Assembly (NCBI RefSeq): GCF_964656455.1
Contig: NC_135717.1
Coordinates: 17,998,775-18,062,774 of the forward strand
Length of the DNA: 64,000 nucleotides
Reading direction: 5' to 3'
DNA from: Halichoerus grypus
Lineage: Eukaryota; Chordata; Mammalia; Carnivora; Phocidae
The notes under the pieces are model-generated. The model had not been told where the DNA came from, searched no databases, and saw only the letters and a program-made list of their open reading frames with translations. Shown here in pieces: positions 12,116 through 25,350 of this stretch. A program made the translations under genes and the position numbers. Each line of letters begins with the position of its first letter. Position 1 is the first letter of the stretch.

Positions 12116-15100
12116 AAACTGGGGGTACCCCTTTCCCTAACCACACCCCTGCCAGTAACCTCCCTCTATACCGGGCAAGGAAGACACACTCCCTGCCCGA
12201 GAAGGGGGCAAAGCACACACTGCAAGCTGGCGGCCCTTGGAGAATCCTGCCGAAAGATGTGCTTTGTTTGGCCCCCCTAGTGGTTTAAAAATGTTTGAAT
12301 TTTGGCTGAGCTTTAAGAATCAGGAGATTTCGTGTTAAAACGTCAAGGTTTTTTCTTCTCATGAGAAAGCTGAGGGTCTGGCTGCACTGGGCCCCCGCTC
12401 TCACATGGGGTCGGTGGGCTGGAGCGAGCAGCATCTGCCCTGGGGGTCCCGCAGGCTCACCCATCACCCACCCCGCCCCCAGCTCGGGCTCTAGTGAGCA
12501 CAGCAAGGTGCCACCGTGGGGTCTCCTGGAGGTGACGGCAGGCCCAGGGCCCAGGCCCACCCCAGGGCAGCTGGAGGATAAAAGAGCTTTCAGAGATGAG
12601 ACCCTTGAGCCAAGTTTTTAGAGACACGTGCAGCACTTGCCAGCCAGATGGTCAGCGGGTGAGAGAAGGTGTTCTCAGGCCCAAGCGGCAACGTGGACGA
12701 AGGCCCGGAGGGGGAGCACACAAGTGGATTTAGGAAAATCTGAGCAGTTTGGTTGATTTATGAGTGGGAGTTGGACCTGAGTCTCTGATCTCTCTCATCC
12801 TCCCACAGTGTTGGGGTGGGGGCTGGCAGCCCCAGAGAATTGAGTGTTACCGGCTTGAGACCCGTGCAGTAGGAACCCTCCCCAGGCCTCCTTCCTGGGT
12901 CGCACGCAGCCCTCCCTGGGCCTCGAGGTGGATGTGGAGGAGCCAGACCCCGAGCTGGGGGAGATGGGCACAGACTTAAATGATTCCTACACCCTCGAGG
13001 GCTTGAGCCCCCCTTGCCCATCTCCCTGCCTGGTGCAGAGGGGGGCTCTCTGCTGTTTGCTCTCCTGTCTGTTGTAGGGAGACTCTTGGAAGGGCCTGTC
13101 TCCACTTTGTCCCCTCTCTCTCACAACACAACCCACTGCCCCAAACAGCTCCCAGGAGCCCTAACCCCCTGCACACACCCTCCTCCCTCAGTCCCCTGGC
13201 CACTCCACCCCTCCCCTTCTTCTGTTAAATGGCGATGCTCCCAGGGCCCTTACTGGGCCCTCCTCTGTCCTCATTTGACACGAGCCTCAGTGGCCATACA
13301 TGTGCCAGGGTTCCCACATTCTTAGTCCACCCCAGACCATCTGACTCCATATCTATCTGCCTCTTTGTTGCTTCTACTTTGGATTCTTAAAAGCATCAAA
13401 ACCCAGCATGGCCAGGACCGACTTACGATGGTCTCCTCCAAACCCAGGCCTATTGCCACGTCTCTTTGCCCCCCTGTGGTCCTGTGCATGCGAGTCGGAC
13501 CCCTCCGAGCCCTATGTGTCTTCCCGCATCTGGCCTCACCCCTCCCATCTGCGCCCCCTCCCCAGCAGGATGCCTCTTCACTGTGCTACTAGGCTTAGGG
13601 CCCCTCTGCCCCCAGCTTTCTGCCTAAAACACTGCAGCGATTTCCCGTGGCTCTGGGACAGCTTCTCACCATCACCGATGTGGCCCAGCCACTGCCTAGC
13701 CTCACTGAGGACCCTGGTCCCCTTCCTGGGCACAGCACCTCCTGGACCCTCGCGGTCCCCTAGCGGGTGGTTCTGTCTGCGAGTAGCCGCTAGACCGCTG
13801 TCCTTTCTGCCTGGAGTGCCCCCCACTCTGCCTTGCTGACATTCAGCCTTCAGCTGGTGCCTCCAGCATCGACCCTGAGCTGGACAAACCCCCCTCTGTC
13901 CTCTAACAGCCCCGTGAACTGTCCCCCACCCACCACCCTCAGCTCTAACCCTGCAGTTCCTTGGCAAGGTCCATGGGACAGGGACCCATGTCCACTCCCC
14001 TATTTCATTCCCCACCAGGGTGATGGATGGAGACAGTGATGAAGAACAGACAGGAAAGCCTCTTGGAAGGAGCCTCTTAGGCCAAGTGACCTTTGCTCTC
14101 TGGGAGCTGCCAGTGGTCTTGCTTGTGTGACCAGTTTCCCAAGCCAAGCTCAACAGCACCACGCCTCAGGTGTGTCCACCTCCTTGTGGGCCGAGGAAGG
14201 AGCTTTGGAGATAAACCGAGTCTTGAGGCTTTCACGCATCGTAGGAGCCCCCGAGAGGCTGTGGAAGGTGGGGTGGGGATCCCACATGTGCTCATGATTA
14301 TTTGTTTTTCTAAGTCGCAATTTCCCACCCATGTAGTTCTGAAAATAATCTCAAGGTGCTCATATCTAGAGGTCTCAGTTAAAAACCCAGTATTGGAGAA
14401 ATGGGAGAGAAAACTGCACGGAGCAATCAGGGAGGGCATTGATAGCATGGATATTTATCTTCTCTGTTATTTTCCCCACATGTTTCATATCATGATGATA
14501 TTACTCATAAGACGGGAAGAGCAACAACAACAACAAAAGCATCTTTTTAAAAAAACCCATTTATCTCCTCCTGTCTTGGAACAGCACTTTTGATACGATG
14601 TTGTGGAATCTTAATTTCCTACTTATAGTCATTGATTTGCCAGCATTTCTTTTAATTCCAGCCTGTATTCCATTGCAAATGGATCATTTCAAAATCACTG
14701 TGTCCTTTGTCCTCTGTGACCGTCCCCTAGATAATATAGCCTCTGAGACGTGTTCGGTCACAGCACCCTCTCCTCTGTTTCTGCTTTCATGGCCTGATTA
14801 TTACTTCTCAGTGATGCTGTGCCCTCTCTCACTCTTTGTGGGGGGGTCCTTTGAAAATTGCCGTGTATTCTGGAGAGGAGTGCAGCGGCACCCAGAAATG
14901 AGAGGTGGCCCCGTGGAGACTGTGGGACCCTCGGCCGGCCAGCGCGGTGGGAGGGGATAGCCAAAAGCGCAGATGGGCCCTTGCGTGGAGAACCCTCAGA
15001 GGGAAGCGGGAGAACATCTGGAAGGAATGGCTGCTCTCTGAACTCCCACATTTTCTCCTAAACACCAGCCAGCTGGAGGGGACAGAGAAGTGGCGGGGAG

Positions 15101-18084
15101 TTGGCAAGGGGGGCCTCCAGGTGCCCTCCAGCCCCATCATCACTGTGGCCAGCTCTTTGGTGTTGCCCGTGTGTGGCTGGGACCAAGGGGAGGGCACTGG
15201 AGGCCTGGGTCCGCTGGGCCACAACCTAGGATGCCCAGGGCAACGGGGCTGAAGCTTAGCGAAGCCCCACACGTGCCCGAAGCCGAGGGTCCAGCGCCTG
15301 GCTCCTCTGTGATCCCCGGCCAACAGCCTCGCCCGCCTGGGAACCTATGAGCGTGCAGACTCTCAGGCCCGGCCCCAGACCTGCTCAACCGGACCAGCCG
15401 TTCCGTGACTGGTGAGCAGTGTCAAGCTCAGGAAACGTCAGGCTGGGGGACAGAGCAGGGGCTCAGGAGGTGGGCGTGGCCAGCGGATAAAGGAAGGCCC
15501 CCTACCTGCCACCCAGCACCACTCCCAGCGTGGCCCCCCAACCAGCGCCCACCTGCAGACATCCACAGTGACGTGAGGACAGGAGTTGTGGGAGTTTGGA
15601 AGCTTTCACAGCAAGCTGAAATGGCTGGGACATCAAGCTTGCTTTCGTATGTGGTTTTTCCCCATTTCATTTTCTAGTAACTCATTTTTATTGTATTTTA
15701 AAAAAAAATTGGTCCAAGGTAGATTGGAAATTAAGGGGGACAACCTAGTCGTTTGTCAGACAGGTGGAGAAGCACACACGGGCTGTGGACTGCCAGTTTG
15801 GACCGGGAAGTAGCTGGAGGTTTGGGAAACGAGCCAGCCTGGGGCCAGCGAGAGAGGGAGGCTGGCTTTGGGGATCGTACCGACAAGACCCCAGGGGTTG
15901 GAGAACATTCTGGAAGGGCTGTGCTGGGGAGGCCCTGGGGCTGAAGACCCGGTGGAACCCCTGGCTGTGGTCACCTGACCTGCTGTGGCCACGTTTGGAG
16001 GGGAATCTGCAGGGCACGGTGGAGACACGCTGGAGATACGGGGACTGGTCAGCCCGAGTTCAGACCGCAGTGCAGCCAGCCCGTGTTGGCTCACGAGGGC
16101 CCAGCGTGCACTCGGCCCCGCAGCTCCACGGGCAGTGACGCCACACTGGCCACACTGGGCGCGTGCATAGATGCTGCGAAGCTGGGCCCTTGCCTTCTGC
16201 CGGAGAGCCAGCCGTTAACCTTTACCAGCACACCACTGAACTTGGGGCAGGTCCCAGGGCTACCTCGGCTTCGGTTTTCCTGTCTGTAAAATGGGGCTGA
16301 CGGTAACAGTGGCGGCGGCGGTGACTTTGGTCGGGACACAGGTCTGAACAGGTGCAAACAGACCCCAAATAATGAGGGTTTAGGCAATTTACAAGTGTAT
16401 TTCGCTCTCACTTGAAAGTCTGAGCAGGTACTGTGGTTCCTGTCACCCTCAGCCGGGGCTCATCCTCCTTGCTAGGTACTAGCCTAGCTTCTGCTCTGCC
16501 TCTCCTTGTCCCCAGTTTGGGAAGGCTCTGTTCTGGGACGGAAGGCTGCATGGGACCCCCTGGGGGTGCCCTCTGCCCTGAATCCAGAGGTGTTCGATGC
16601 CTTGAAGCCCTTTCTCTGCTTCTTCCAGAACACCCCTTTCCTGAGGCAGCACGTGGCTCAGGTCTAACCGATGGAGTGGAAGGAAAGGGGGTGTGGTTTT
16701 TGGGGGGGTTCAGGGGTGGGGATTGGTGAACATGTTAAAATACTGTCCTTCCACACCCGGAACCATGCGGTGGAGTCACAGACGGGCCCTCAGAGATGAG
16801 GTTGATGACGACCATAGTAATAATGACGCGATGAGAACTCCAGACAGACAGAGCTTTCCACGGACTCATTCATTTACTCCTACAGCCACCCGAGAGGCAG
16901 ATGCGTCATTATGCCCATTGATCAGAGGAGGAAGTCAGACTGGCAGGTGATCAGGACATGTCCAGACTCAAGTAGCTTTCACAGAGGTGATGCCCGACGC
17001 CCGCAGAGGGAAGCACACAGCGGGTTCACGGAGGACAGAGCTGCTCGCTGCCCACCTGGTGCCCCTCCTGAGCACTGTTTTCAGTCCCAGCACCCCCTGC
17101 CCCCCACTATTTACCCTTCAAGGCACTTACTTAGATTTGTGGTTAATTTCTCGCACCACCATTAAAAACAACTATCTTCAGAAAGCACATAGTATTTTCT
17201 GCAGGAAATCACAGTTCCAAATCAAATATAATTGTCACCTGGTGCCGTTTGCCGTTGTTACTTTTCTTTCCACACAGAGCTCAGCACCCCAGATGCTCCC
17301 CACGTGGGCTGCTCCTAGCCTCGGGCTGCCTATGCTCCTTCCCTGCTGACATTCCTGGGGACGCCCAGTGCCAAGCACTGGGCTAGAGCCTTAGGTCTCC
17401 AAGTGGAGAACGGAATAAACTCCATCCTCTTCTCTCGGACTTTAAAAATGTACAGGGAAGCCCGCCGATTAAGCAAGTTTAGAAATAGTGGTGGTTAACC
17501 TGTTCGGAGCCCTGGCTCTGTGCCAGGTACCGGGCTCCAGGGTTCACAACCACCAGTGGGGCAGTGGTACTTGTCCTTTCTGTCGTGCTTACCACCGTGT
17601 ACCCATTGCCACGTAGAAACTTCTAGATCATAGGGTTCACGGAGGACAGTCAGGTGAGCTGCACAAGGCCATGCTGCCTGCGAAGAGCAGAGCTGCCGGT
17701 CAGCCATGCTCCCTCCTCTCTGCAGGGCCCAAGGGCTCAGTCTTGCCCAAAGCATCCCCGCGTCCTGACGTGTTTCCTGCCAGGGAGCGCTGGGGGGCTA
17801 CGGGAGGGTCCTCAGCTCTTGCCATAACCACGGCCACGCCTTACCCCTCACCAGTCAGCCCCCAAGAGTCCGCAGATCTGTTCCTTTCATTGACGACTCT
17901 GGTAGAGAGGGCTGCGTTCGAGCAGGGAAACCGGCTCTTTCCAGAATGGCCACGCGGCACAGCCGAAGGACGGGCGGATGGGTGTGGGTCCAGCTTGGTC
18001 TCTGAGAAGGGAGCAGGTCACGTGGCCTCCAGCATGCTGATCCCGTGTCGGATGCGGGCTTCCTCCACGCAGCCTCTACTGCAC

Positions 18085-18190
18085 CCGACAGGTGGTTCTT
18101 AGCCCTGGCCGCACGTTACAGCCCTGGGTAAATGAAAACTCCCCAGGTCACTTCAATGGGCCTCCATTCTCCACTGAGAAGCAGTGTTAA
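18085..18190 (+). mobile_element. MER5/MER58-like DNA transposon fragment
   Basis: GTGGTTCTTAGCCCTGGCC and GCACGTTACAGCCCTGG resemble the end of hAT-Charlie relics. Confidence 0.6.
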
Positions 18191-19029
18191 GACCAGGGGT
18201 TAACACGCGGTCTCCCAAAAACCAGATCTGGACCTCCACCTGCTGCAAAGAAACGTCTCCTGAACAACACACCTGTTGGTTTGCACAGTGTCTGCGGCTT
18301 CTTATGGACCACAAGGGCAGTCAAATAGCTGTGACAGAGAGGCCTCACGTCTTTACTATCCAGACCTTCACAGGACAAGTTTGCCAACGCCCAGACTACG
18401 CAGTGGTCTACCCTGCCAACCCTCTTAAACATTCTCTGGCCTAAAAGTTCGCACATTATGTTATGATTATTTGAGTGCACAACAGGCATGAATTTCTGGA
18501 TGCAGAGGCCTCTCTGGGTCCTACCTGTGGCCCCCAAGCCCAGCACCCCTCCAGCATTTGCTTGCTAACTGGCAGGTGTTCTTTGATATGTTAACTATTG
18601 AACTAAGGGTTTCTTGGCTGCCTTCAGGACCCGGAGGGACCAGACCAGCTGGGGCTGCTTCTCTCCTTAAACACCAGCTCCTTTGCTCACAGGCCCCCTC
18701 CCCAGGGCTGAGGCTCACCGCAGAGCCCCAGGGATGTGCCCAGCATGAGGCCTGGAGGGGATGATATCAGAAGATAAGAAGCCCTGAGAACTGGGAGCCT
18801 GGGGTTGATGGAGTAATCTGGAGTAATCGGCTCAAGGTTAAGGCTGGGAGACACAGGAGGGTGTTCAAGGCCCATATGTGGCAGGGCAGGCTTCTGTTGA
18901 CCCAGAGGCACTGGACATGGCCAGGCAGATGGCACTCTGGGATGGGGATGGGCTCAGTTACCTGGTCCAACCTCCATCCAGTATTTGCAGGGTCACGATC
19001 GGTGATACTCTAGTCTTGATTACCTCTGG

Positions 19030-19300
19030 GGATGGGGAGCTCAGCACCTTGCCAGATATACATGCAGGACTACTTGGAAGAGTGCCAAAGTGGACAACCC
19101 CTAAGTGTCTGTCAGCAGGGGATTGAATATTAACTCTTCTTTCACATATAATACGAGGGAAAAGGCGAGTGAGATTTATGTGTACTGACATGGAAAGATA
19201 ATAGAAATTTGTGGGTAAGAAAAAAACCAGGTTACAAAAGCATGTTTAATTTGAGGCTGTATATGTTAAAAAAAAGTTTTAATTCTGAAACGATAAACAC
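19030..19300 (+). mobile_element. L1M-type LINE 3' end fragment
   Basis: CAACCCCTAAGTGTCTGTC, AGCAGGGGATTGAATATT, GTACTGACATGGAAAGATAA and CCAGGTTACAAAAGCATG follow the order of mammalian L1M 3' ends, in sense with the + strand. Confidence 0.75.
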
Positions 19301-19378
19301 CAAGCTCCTAGCAGTGGTGATGCCACCACAGGGAGGTGTCATTGTAAGGGGACTTCTGCTCTATGAGTGGGAGGTGGG

Positions 19379-19432
19379 TTTTTTTGTTTTTGTTTTGTTT
19401 TTGTTTTTTGTTTTTTTGTTTGTTTTTTAAAT
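19379..19432 (+). repeat. T-rich (TTTTG)n low-complexity tract
   Basis: TTTTTTTGTTTTTGTTTTG-type units directly after the L1M fragment. Confidence 0.85.
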
Positions 19433-20879
19433 AAGCCAGTGCTATCAGGAAAATAACAAAGATATTTCTACTAAAAGATGCAAAAAGAAAAAAAAAAGAC
19501 ATCTTTCCTCGTGTGGAACCTTCCCATAGCATCACCTATCTATATAGCATATACCTGCCTTCCTATAGCTTCAGCCCTTAGGGCTTTGTTCTGCCATCTG
19601 GGACCACTCAGGCCATAGAAAGTACTTGTTAAAAAAACCCAACCGTGTTAGGGTTTGCTCCCCAGGAAGCACAGGCCTAGCCCCTGGGTACAGACAGCGT
19701 GGCACTCTTGGGCGGTGTTATAACGCTTGTCGCTGTCTGCCTCGTGTGTCTTCCTACTAGACTGGAGGCTCTGAGGGCAGAGACAAGAGGTAGACGTTTC
19801 TGCAATGCACACAGCATCTGGAGTAAACTGCCCAGAGCAGGTCCTCTGGACATTCCCGGTGAATGAGTGAAGGAGCAGTCTGAGGGACCCAGAAGGATCA
19901 GTGCATGAGTATTTCTCTCCCTTCTGCTAGGCATCTGGAATTGCTTGCTTGTCATCCGTCACCTTCCCCGTGTCTCCTTCTCCAGCCCCACACTCTGGAC
20001 ACTGCCAGGCAACTAGAAATAAGACGTGGTGGGAAGAACCAGAGAACAGGGGTGGGGCATTTGCTGGGGTGAGGACTGAGACTTCCCTGCATGAGAGAAC
20101 AGAGGATACCCCTGCAAAGAAGAGGTGGGTGGAGGAGTGCAAAGCAAGTAAAAGGCAAAGAGGAGTGGAGGAAAGATCTAAGAATGTGCGTGGCCATAGA
20201 TACGGAATTGGGGATGTTTCCAGTGTTCTTTAGCAGATACGATCATGCTTGGCGTTGTTTCTACTTCTGGGGACCAGATTGTGTCCCTTTAAAGGTAATG
20301 TACACCAGGACTGGACCGCGTGGAGCTCCGTGGTGTGTTTGGGTTACAAAGGGGCGAGCGCAGTGTGGGAACATGGCCCTACCCATTCCCTGGGCCCGGT
20401 CAGTGGTGGGATGAGGGCGAGGGTTTAGGTCTGCAGCTGCCTCCACTCAGACCCTTGTCAGCCTGGCATCCCCTGCCACACCAGTTCTAGCCCCGTCTGG
20501 AATTGCAGTGATCTTGAGACGCCAGAGAAGGAAGCCACACGTGTTGGTGGGAAGGAGCCACCTTCCAGCCTTCTGCGCCAGAAGTCAGGAGACCGGGGCT
20601 TTGTGTCTTTGTAGATAAATGCCCTGAGGAAGTGTTTTCATTTAGTGAAGAAAAGTGACACAGCTAATAGGAGTCCGTTGCCCCCAAGTCAGAGAATAGA
20701 GGTAAGCAAAAAGATTCCAGATTGAATCCCTATATCCTCATTATCTGGGGTTAGTTCCCATTGGCCTTGGCACAAATAATCTTTTGTGCACATCTGCATA
20801 TAATTTTTAAATCAAACCGTGTGTAGTCTTTTGTAATTTAGCATTTGCACATAATTAAACATCTTTTTCTGAGGACACA

Positions 20880-21035
20880 TGGGTTTGTGTCCCTGTTCTG
20901 CCTCTAACTTCTTAGCTGCGTGACACTCGACGGGTCACATTAGCGTTTGGTGCCTCAGTTTCTCCATTGACAAAATGGAGATCACGGCGCCCATCTAACA
21001 GGGTTGTGGTAAGGCTCCATGCGGCGGCCGTGGCC
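20880..21035 (+). mobile_element. MIR SINE close to a GSG1L exon
   Basis: TTAGCTGCGTGACACTCG, GCCTCAGTTTCTCCATTGAC and CAGGGTTGTGGTAAGGC in forward MIR order, ending about 120 bp before the exon at 21154. Confidence 0.8.
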
Positions 21036-21153
21036 CGGGTTGCTTTGCACAGTGTTCCCAAAGGGAAAAGACTGTACTTTTTTTCAGGTCCTGGGTCTCT
21101 GCCAGCTCAGCTTGCTCTTTCTCTCACAGGCTTTTGGGTCCTTTTCTTTCCAG

Positions 21154-21224
21154 GATCGAGAAGGGGGATGGGCACGAGGAGGAGGACCTGCGCTTAGATT
21201 GTCGCCACGAGAGATACGCTGCCC
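21154..21224 (+). CDS. GSG1L: GSG1L coding exon: acidic cytoplasmic tail (penultimate exon)
   Basis: A 71-nt exon between a CTTTCCAG acceptor and a perfect GTAAGT donor. Its first G completes the Arg codon begun in the previous exon. It then encodes 23 residues (IEKGDGHEEEDLRLDC, RHERYAA) and leaves a C that the next exon completes to Arg. The acidic HEEED stretch followed by LDCRHERY matches the GSG1L C-terminal tail as I remember it. The start (IEKGDGHEEED) seems to differ from the human form by a few substitutions and perhaps one extra Glu; this is from memory and should be aligned. A MIR remnant ends about 120 bp upstream. Confidence 0.93.
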
Positions 21225-21834
21225 GTAAGTGGTCTCGTCTGCAGCAGCCTGCGCCGTCCGAGGAGAGGGGACCCTGGAGATGAGCCAGGCCAACCTCCCC
21301 CTGCACCCCTGCTTGCTCCCACAGACACACACTGCAGAGGGGGAAACTGAGGCTGGCGTCTTGGCATAGCCGGTCCCCTGCACACAGCGGCCATGGCCCT
21401 CTCACGATGGAGATGGGATGCTAAGAAAGCGAGGGGGACGTTGGGTGCTGCGGGGCAGGCAGGCGAGCCACAGCTTGAGTCCCGGCTGGGTTGGCTGTTG
21501 GCCAGAAGGGGGAACAGCCCCGGGGTCCGACTAGCCAAGTCAGGGAGGTGACAGTAGATGAGATTTGTTTGGGCCGCAGAGGCTCCCGGCAGCTCAGAGT
21601 GCATTGACTTCATATGCCTCACTGTGGGGGACCAGAAAGCAAAGGCGGTGGAAGCAGAGAAAGGACCTTGCTCCAGCCAGAAACAGAAAGAGCCAGGAGA
21701 TTAAAGTTAAAATGGCAGAATCTCAGCTCAGCTCAGCCTGCGGAAGGCCCACCACAGGCTCCCTGCCCACCACACCCGCTCCCAAGGGCTTTTCATGCCT
21801 GATCTCCTGTGCTTGCTGGCCCCCAGCCCCGACA

Positions 21835-21925
21835 GCCTGGATTACGAGCCACGTTGTGCAGATGAGGAAATTCAGACTCAGAGAGGTGGAGTAGCTTGCC
21901 CGAGGTCGCACAGCACGGCTACTCG
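21835..21925 (-). mobile_element. MIR SINE fragment
   Basis: TTGTGCAGATGAGGAAATTC, AGAGAGGTGGAGTAGC and CCGAGGTCGCACAGC in reversed MIR order. Confidence 0.75.
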
Positions 21926-22902
21926 TGGCAGACCCCGTCCGTGCCCTGCTCGTGTCTCTCAGACCTTTTAGGTCCAGCGGCCGGTATCTGCATCTCTGTG
22001 CCTGGGGGTTCTCCCACCTACACTCACAGAAGGAGAGGGCCGGGGAGCAGAAATCCCTCCGAGGGGCTCGGGAGGCACATAGTAGGGATGAAGGCTGAGG
22101 ACGCTGTTCAGGCGCCACCGGCTCATGCTTGGGCCCGAGCCTCCCCACACTCCCTGCAGAATGGGCAGGCAACCCTGGGTGGGAAGAGGCTGTGGGGCTT
22201 GTCTGGGGCAGGGAAGCCCAATCCCCGAAGCCCAAGGATGAAGATATAGAGTTGAAGGGACCCCGTCTGGCTCTAAGAGCAAGCACTGGGATTAACGAGG
22301 ACACCCAGGGTCAGGGGAATGCAGAAGCCCTCCACCCCCAGCCCGCTTCCCACGGCCCTCACCCCTGCCCCGGCACCCACTTCGTCTGCCAGGCAGCATT
22401 CCCTCATGAAAGGAGCATCACGTGCACTCACACGCAGGTCAACAGCCTGCAGAAAATCCATCTTCCGTTCCCTCCAAGACACAGCCGTGAGCGAGCCAGA
22501 GCAGACAGAGGCCTCCGCCTTGTGGGGCTCACCGTCTGGGGACGGGGGCAGAAAGCAAGAAGTGACTCAGAAACAAGACAATCTCAGAACAGACAGGTGC
22601 TCGGAGGGTGCGGGTGAAGGTAGGGGAATGCTAGAGCCGCCTCTGACTGGAGCCTGAAGAATGAGAAAGAGCCAGCCAGGCGGAGGCTTGCGAGTGCTAA
22701 GTCCCCGAAGCAGGGGCAGCCAGGACTGGAGGCCAGTGTGGCTGGAGCAGGGACAGCAGTGGGGAGGCTGGCGATGGGGCTGGAGGGGCACGGGGGAAGT
22801 GGGGAGCCCAGGGGCATTTTGAGCAGGGAGGAGACTTACCCAAATTGTTCATCTGTGTCTGTGTATCTATCCATACCTCTAATCTGTACTTAGACCTATG
22901 TC

Positions 22903-22932
22903 ACCTATCTGTCTGTCTGTCTGTCTGTCTCC
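22903..22932 (+). repeat. (CTGT)n microsatellite
   Basis: About seven CTGT units in a GSG1L intron. Confidence 0.9.
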
Positions 22933-24224
22933 ATATCCGTGTCTCTCCATCCAGCCATAGCCATCCATCGGCACTGTGGGGAAAGGGTCGCAGGGAAGCA
23001 AAAGCAGAGGCCAGCCGAGCAGCTTAGATGCTGTTGTCGTCATTCCCAGGAGAGATGACAGTGACCTGACCTTCGGCGAGGAAGATGAAAGTGGGTGGGT
23101 TCGGGAACTCTCTGCTGGAAGAATTGTCAGGATGTCTTCATTAGGGTTCTCCCAGAGGCAGATGGGGAGATAAGGGCTCAGCAGCAGCCAGCGCCCGTTT
23201 GGGTGGCCCCAGAAGACACAGTAGGAGCGGGGAAAGGCAGGGTCTGTAAAGGACACAGTACGGAAGCGAGCGCCCTGAACCCCGCTGGGGGGCCCGGGCC
23301 GCCGGTGCAGAGCGCGCAAATCTGTTACCCCTCCAGACACGACCGCCGCTCTGCTCGGGCGCTGAGGGTGCTGGGCTGGGGCGTGGGGCCTACCTTGCCC
23401 TGGGGCGGGTGGAGGCCAGCAGCCTGCTTCGCCGAGGGGGCACACGGGGCATCAGTGTGTCTAAAGAGGACAGGTTGGTGCGGCCATGCTGCTCGGTCTG
23501 GGTGTAGCTGGACGGTCTTGCAGAGTAGGGAAGGGAGATGGCTGAAGCTAGGTTCTCCAGGGAGCGTGCTTGGGGTGGGGAGAGCCGGTGAAGCCCCCGG
23601 ATCCTCACGCACTGCCCCGGGGCTCACAGAGAAGCCGCAGAAGGGGCGGCAGGGAAGGGGCTGCGGAGGGCCGGCGGCGGCCCCCAGAGGTTTGCAGATC
23701 CCCGCTCCTCAGGAAGAAAGGAGCCTCGGATCCCACAGCGCTCTGCCAGGTGTGCCTTTTATCAGGTAGCCCAGCCGCCGGGGATGCTCTCTTTCCCCCA
23801 GGGCCCGCGGAGGCGCTGGGGACTCCGTTACCACCAGAAGGCAAAGCTCCCGACAACCACTGTCAGAGGAGTTGGCTTCAGTCACTTGAGTGACCCCTAA
23901 GGTGGCTGCTCTCGTGGCCGCGGGAAAGCCATTTATTCAACATATCTTTATGAAAGATGCTTCTCTGGACTGGACCCGGGCTGGGTTCTGGAACATGGGG
24001 GTGAGCAAGGTGTGTTCCTGGACTGGGGGGCTCCCGAGCATGGCTCTCTTGTGTGGCCAGAGCTAAAGCGGGGTCCTCATCTGGCTGGCGGTGAGGGCGA
24101 GGTGCTGGAGACGGAGGGGATACTTGGCCAGGGGTGACCCAACTTGGAAGAATCCTACAGCGATACGGATTCCTGGACTAGATCACAAAAATAGCCAACG
24201 AGAACTCAGTCCCATCAGGTCTGC

Positions 24225-24370
24225 TCATCCTGGTGTGTGTTCTGAGGACTTTACATTTATCCACTTATTTAATCCTAAACAGGTCCCATTTTACAGGCAG
24301 GGAGAGTGAGGCCTGACATGTGGCAGAGCTGGGATTTGCACCCAGCCTGTCTGGCCCCAGAGCCTGAACC
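24225..24370 (-). mobile_element. MIR SINE
   Basis: CTTATTTAATCCTAAACAGG, CCCATTTTACAGGCAGGG and AGCTGGGATTTGCACCC in reversed MIR order. Confidence 0.75.
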
Positions 24371-24959
24371 CTGGACCCCCAGGGTGAGCTGCCGCATGCC
24401 AGGGGGTGGCCCCCGTGCTGGGTGCAGCCATCTACCAGACGCCGGGCGGGGTCCAGGGACTCGGGGCCCAGCCCCATGTGGACTTGGTCCTCGCAGACCT
24501 CGTGGGCTAGAAGAGCAGCCTGATCAGCACCATCTCCAGAATGCAGCCTCTTAGCTGCTAGTGGGGTTTTGGCCAAGAAAATATTTTGGAAATGCCTGGT
24601 CGAGTTTTGCAATATTTCTGCACCGAACAGCTGCTCGGATTTTGTGGTGGGCTGACTTGCAGGCAGGAGGAACGGGGGAGGAGGAATGTCAGCGAGCCCA
24701 CATTATTAAAGGCTTACTGTGTGCAGGTCCCTGCTCAGCCGTTCACAGCCCTGGGAAGGAGGGCTGATGACTCTTCTGTGGGGATGGAAAGAGTAAGGAG
24801 CTGAAAGGCACCCTGACTTGCTGGGATCTCTGGTCCCCTGAGGGATATAGCCTGGCTCGGTTGTCTGTCTTCTTCCTTCCTCTGGGTACAAGGCCATTCC
24901 TGTTCTGGGCCCCCAAGCCCCCACCCTCACTTCCTCTCCCTTCTCTCGTTCTGCCCCAG

Positions 24960-25350
24960 TCCCCTGGCCTTTCTCTTTCTAGAAAATGCAAACCATCCCC
25001 TCACAGGGCCTTTGTACTTGCCGCTCTCTCTGCCCGGAATGCTCTCCCTTTAAATCCTTGCATGGCTGGCTTTGTCTCACCTTGAAGTCTCAGCCAGAAG
25101 ACCGCTTCGTTGGAGAAGCTTCGCCTGACTGCACCTGCTTCCGCTGCTGTCCTCATTATCACCTTGTTTTCTTTCCTTCACGGCACCTGTCCCTCTCTGA
25201 AACTATTTTTTATATTTACGTACTTGGTTTTTGTTTGGTGGTCTTGCCCCACTAGGTTCCAGGAGAACAGGCCCCCTGACTTGTTTTGTTCGCGTCTGTG
25301 TTCTGAGAGCCTGGAACAGTGTATTGCACACGGCAGGTGCTCAGTTGCTC
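24960..25350 (+). mobile_element. L2 LINE 3' end remnant
   Basis: AGGGCCTTTGTACTTGCCGC, CCGGAATGCTCTCCC, CCTTGAAGTCTCAGCC and GGCAGGTGCTCAGTTG in L2 order. The open frame across 25178-25861 on the other strand is incidental. Confidence 0.85.

Noticed and set aside
23095..23769. A 224-codon open frame on the + strand in the GSG1L last intron
   Set aside because: GC-rich composition, no homology recognised, overlapping open frames on the other strand.
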